Source of the DNA: JACKBJ01 sp964549495
GTDB lineage: Bacteria; Chloroflexota; Anaerolineae; Epilineales; Epilineaceae
Assembly: GCA_964549495.1 (NCBI GenBank)
Contig: CAZJWJ010000021.1
Coordinates: forward strand, 1 to 63,068
DNA: 63,068 nucleotides
Direction of reading: 5' to 3'
A program made the translations under genes and the position numbers. Within the stretch, counting starts at the first letter, position 1. The number at the start of each line of letters is the position of its first letter. Below, one piece after another: positions 63,008 to 63,068 of this stretch. The notes under the pieces are model-generated. The model was not told where the DNA came from and did not search any database. It saw nothing but the letters and a program-made list of their open reading frames with translations.

Positions 63008-63068
63008 ACCGGACCAGGGCGATTGCAAAGTCGGTCGTCAGGTGAACAGCACTGCGGCGGGAACACCG

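Noticed and set aside
62929..63068. T-box leader before serS
   Set aside because: The predicted leader is only 43 nt and lacks the T-box sequence and specifier stem.

Overview
The window is about 63 kb of dense, GC-rich bacterial chromosome. Nearly all of it codes for housekeeping and envelope proteins, and no phage, insertion sequence, rRNA operon or CRISPR array is visible. I infer a Chloroflexota (Anaerolineae-like) origin. The reasons are a beta-prime RNA polymerase subunit with a long coiled-coil insertion near the N-terminus, secreted proteins with Pro/Thr linkers and a YLPL-type motif, Zn-type S14, L24 and L36, and a monoderm-style set of lipoprotein and von Willebrand factor A (VWA) proteins. 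No 16S gene is present, so the assignment rests on gene content.

Region 1 (1-13300, + strand) is the S10-spc-alpha ribosomal supercluster: L23 (partial, with an in-frame TAA), L2, S19, L22, S3, L16, L29, S17, L14, L24, L5, S14, S8, L6, L18, S5, L30, L15, SecY, then L36, S13, S11, RpoA, L17, TruA, L13, S9. The usual adk-map-infA genes are missing between secY and rpmJ. That gap instead holds a promoter and two mutually exclusive hairpins. rpsD is missing between rpsK and rpoA. A strong two-hairpin terminator closes the cluster.

Region 2 (13320-17411) has a TlyA-type rRNA methyltransferase, a UbiA-family phosphoribosyltransferase, an orphan HyuB-type hydantoinase subunit and a small membrane-anchored protein. 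Region 3 (17412-24800) is rpoC, separated from rpoB and carrying its own promoter and a 236-nt leader, followed by an S1-domain protein and a CarD-type RNA polymerase regulator. RpoC and the S1 protein both end in very acidic tails; the S1 tail is an in-frame 15-bp tandem repeat coding DSDDD.

Region 4 (24963-29699, - strand) has a thioesterase, a DMT transporter, an amidohydrolase, a small unknown protein and Tgt. Region 5 (29795-37499) has a MacB-like ABC exporter with an adaptor, FtsY, a SpoU methyltransferase (- strand) and RF2 with the CTTTGAC programmed frameshift. Region 6 (37652-44830) has a CDP-alcohol phosphatidyltransferase, a C39-like peptidase/TPR protein, a lipoprotein, a pentaheme c-type cytochrome, Lgt and a large polytopic membrane protein.

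Region 7 (44940-55428) is the most unusual part. Three tandem secreted proteins carry VWA domains, two of them with N-terminal propeller-like regions, and share a distinctive block order. An HD-domain phosphohydrolase is coupled to the last one by an ATGA overlap. A fourth, Gly-rich VWA protein lies at 57548-59308. The rest is histidine ammonia-lyase, tRNA-Glu, peptide deformylase, a MshA-like glycosyltransferase, tRNA-Ser(UGA) and seryl-tRNA synthetase.

Several intergenic spaces carry recognisable promoters of two kinds: TTGACC-N17-TAGAAT-like, and extended -10 TGCTAnnnT-like. Two of them place the predicted transcription start one or two bases before the start codon (tgt, ubiA), suggesting leaderless mRNAs.
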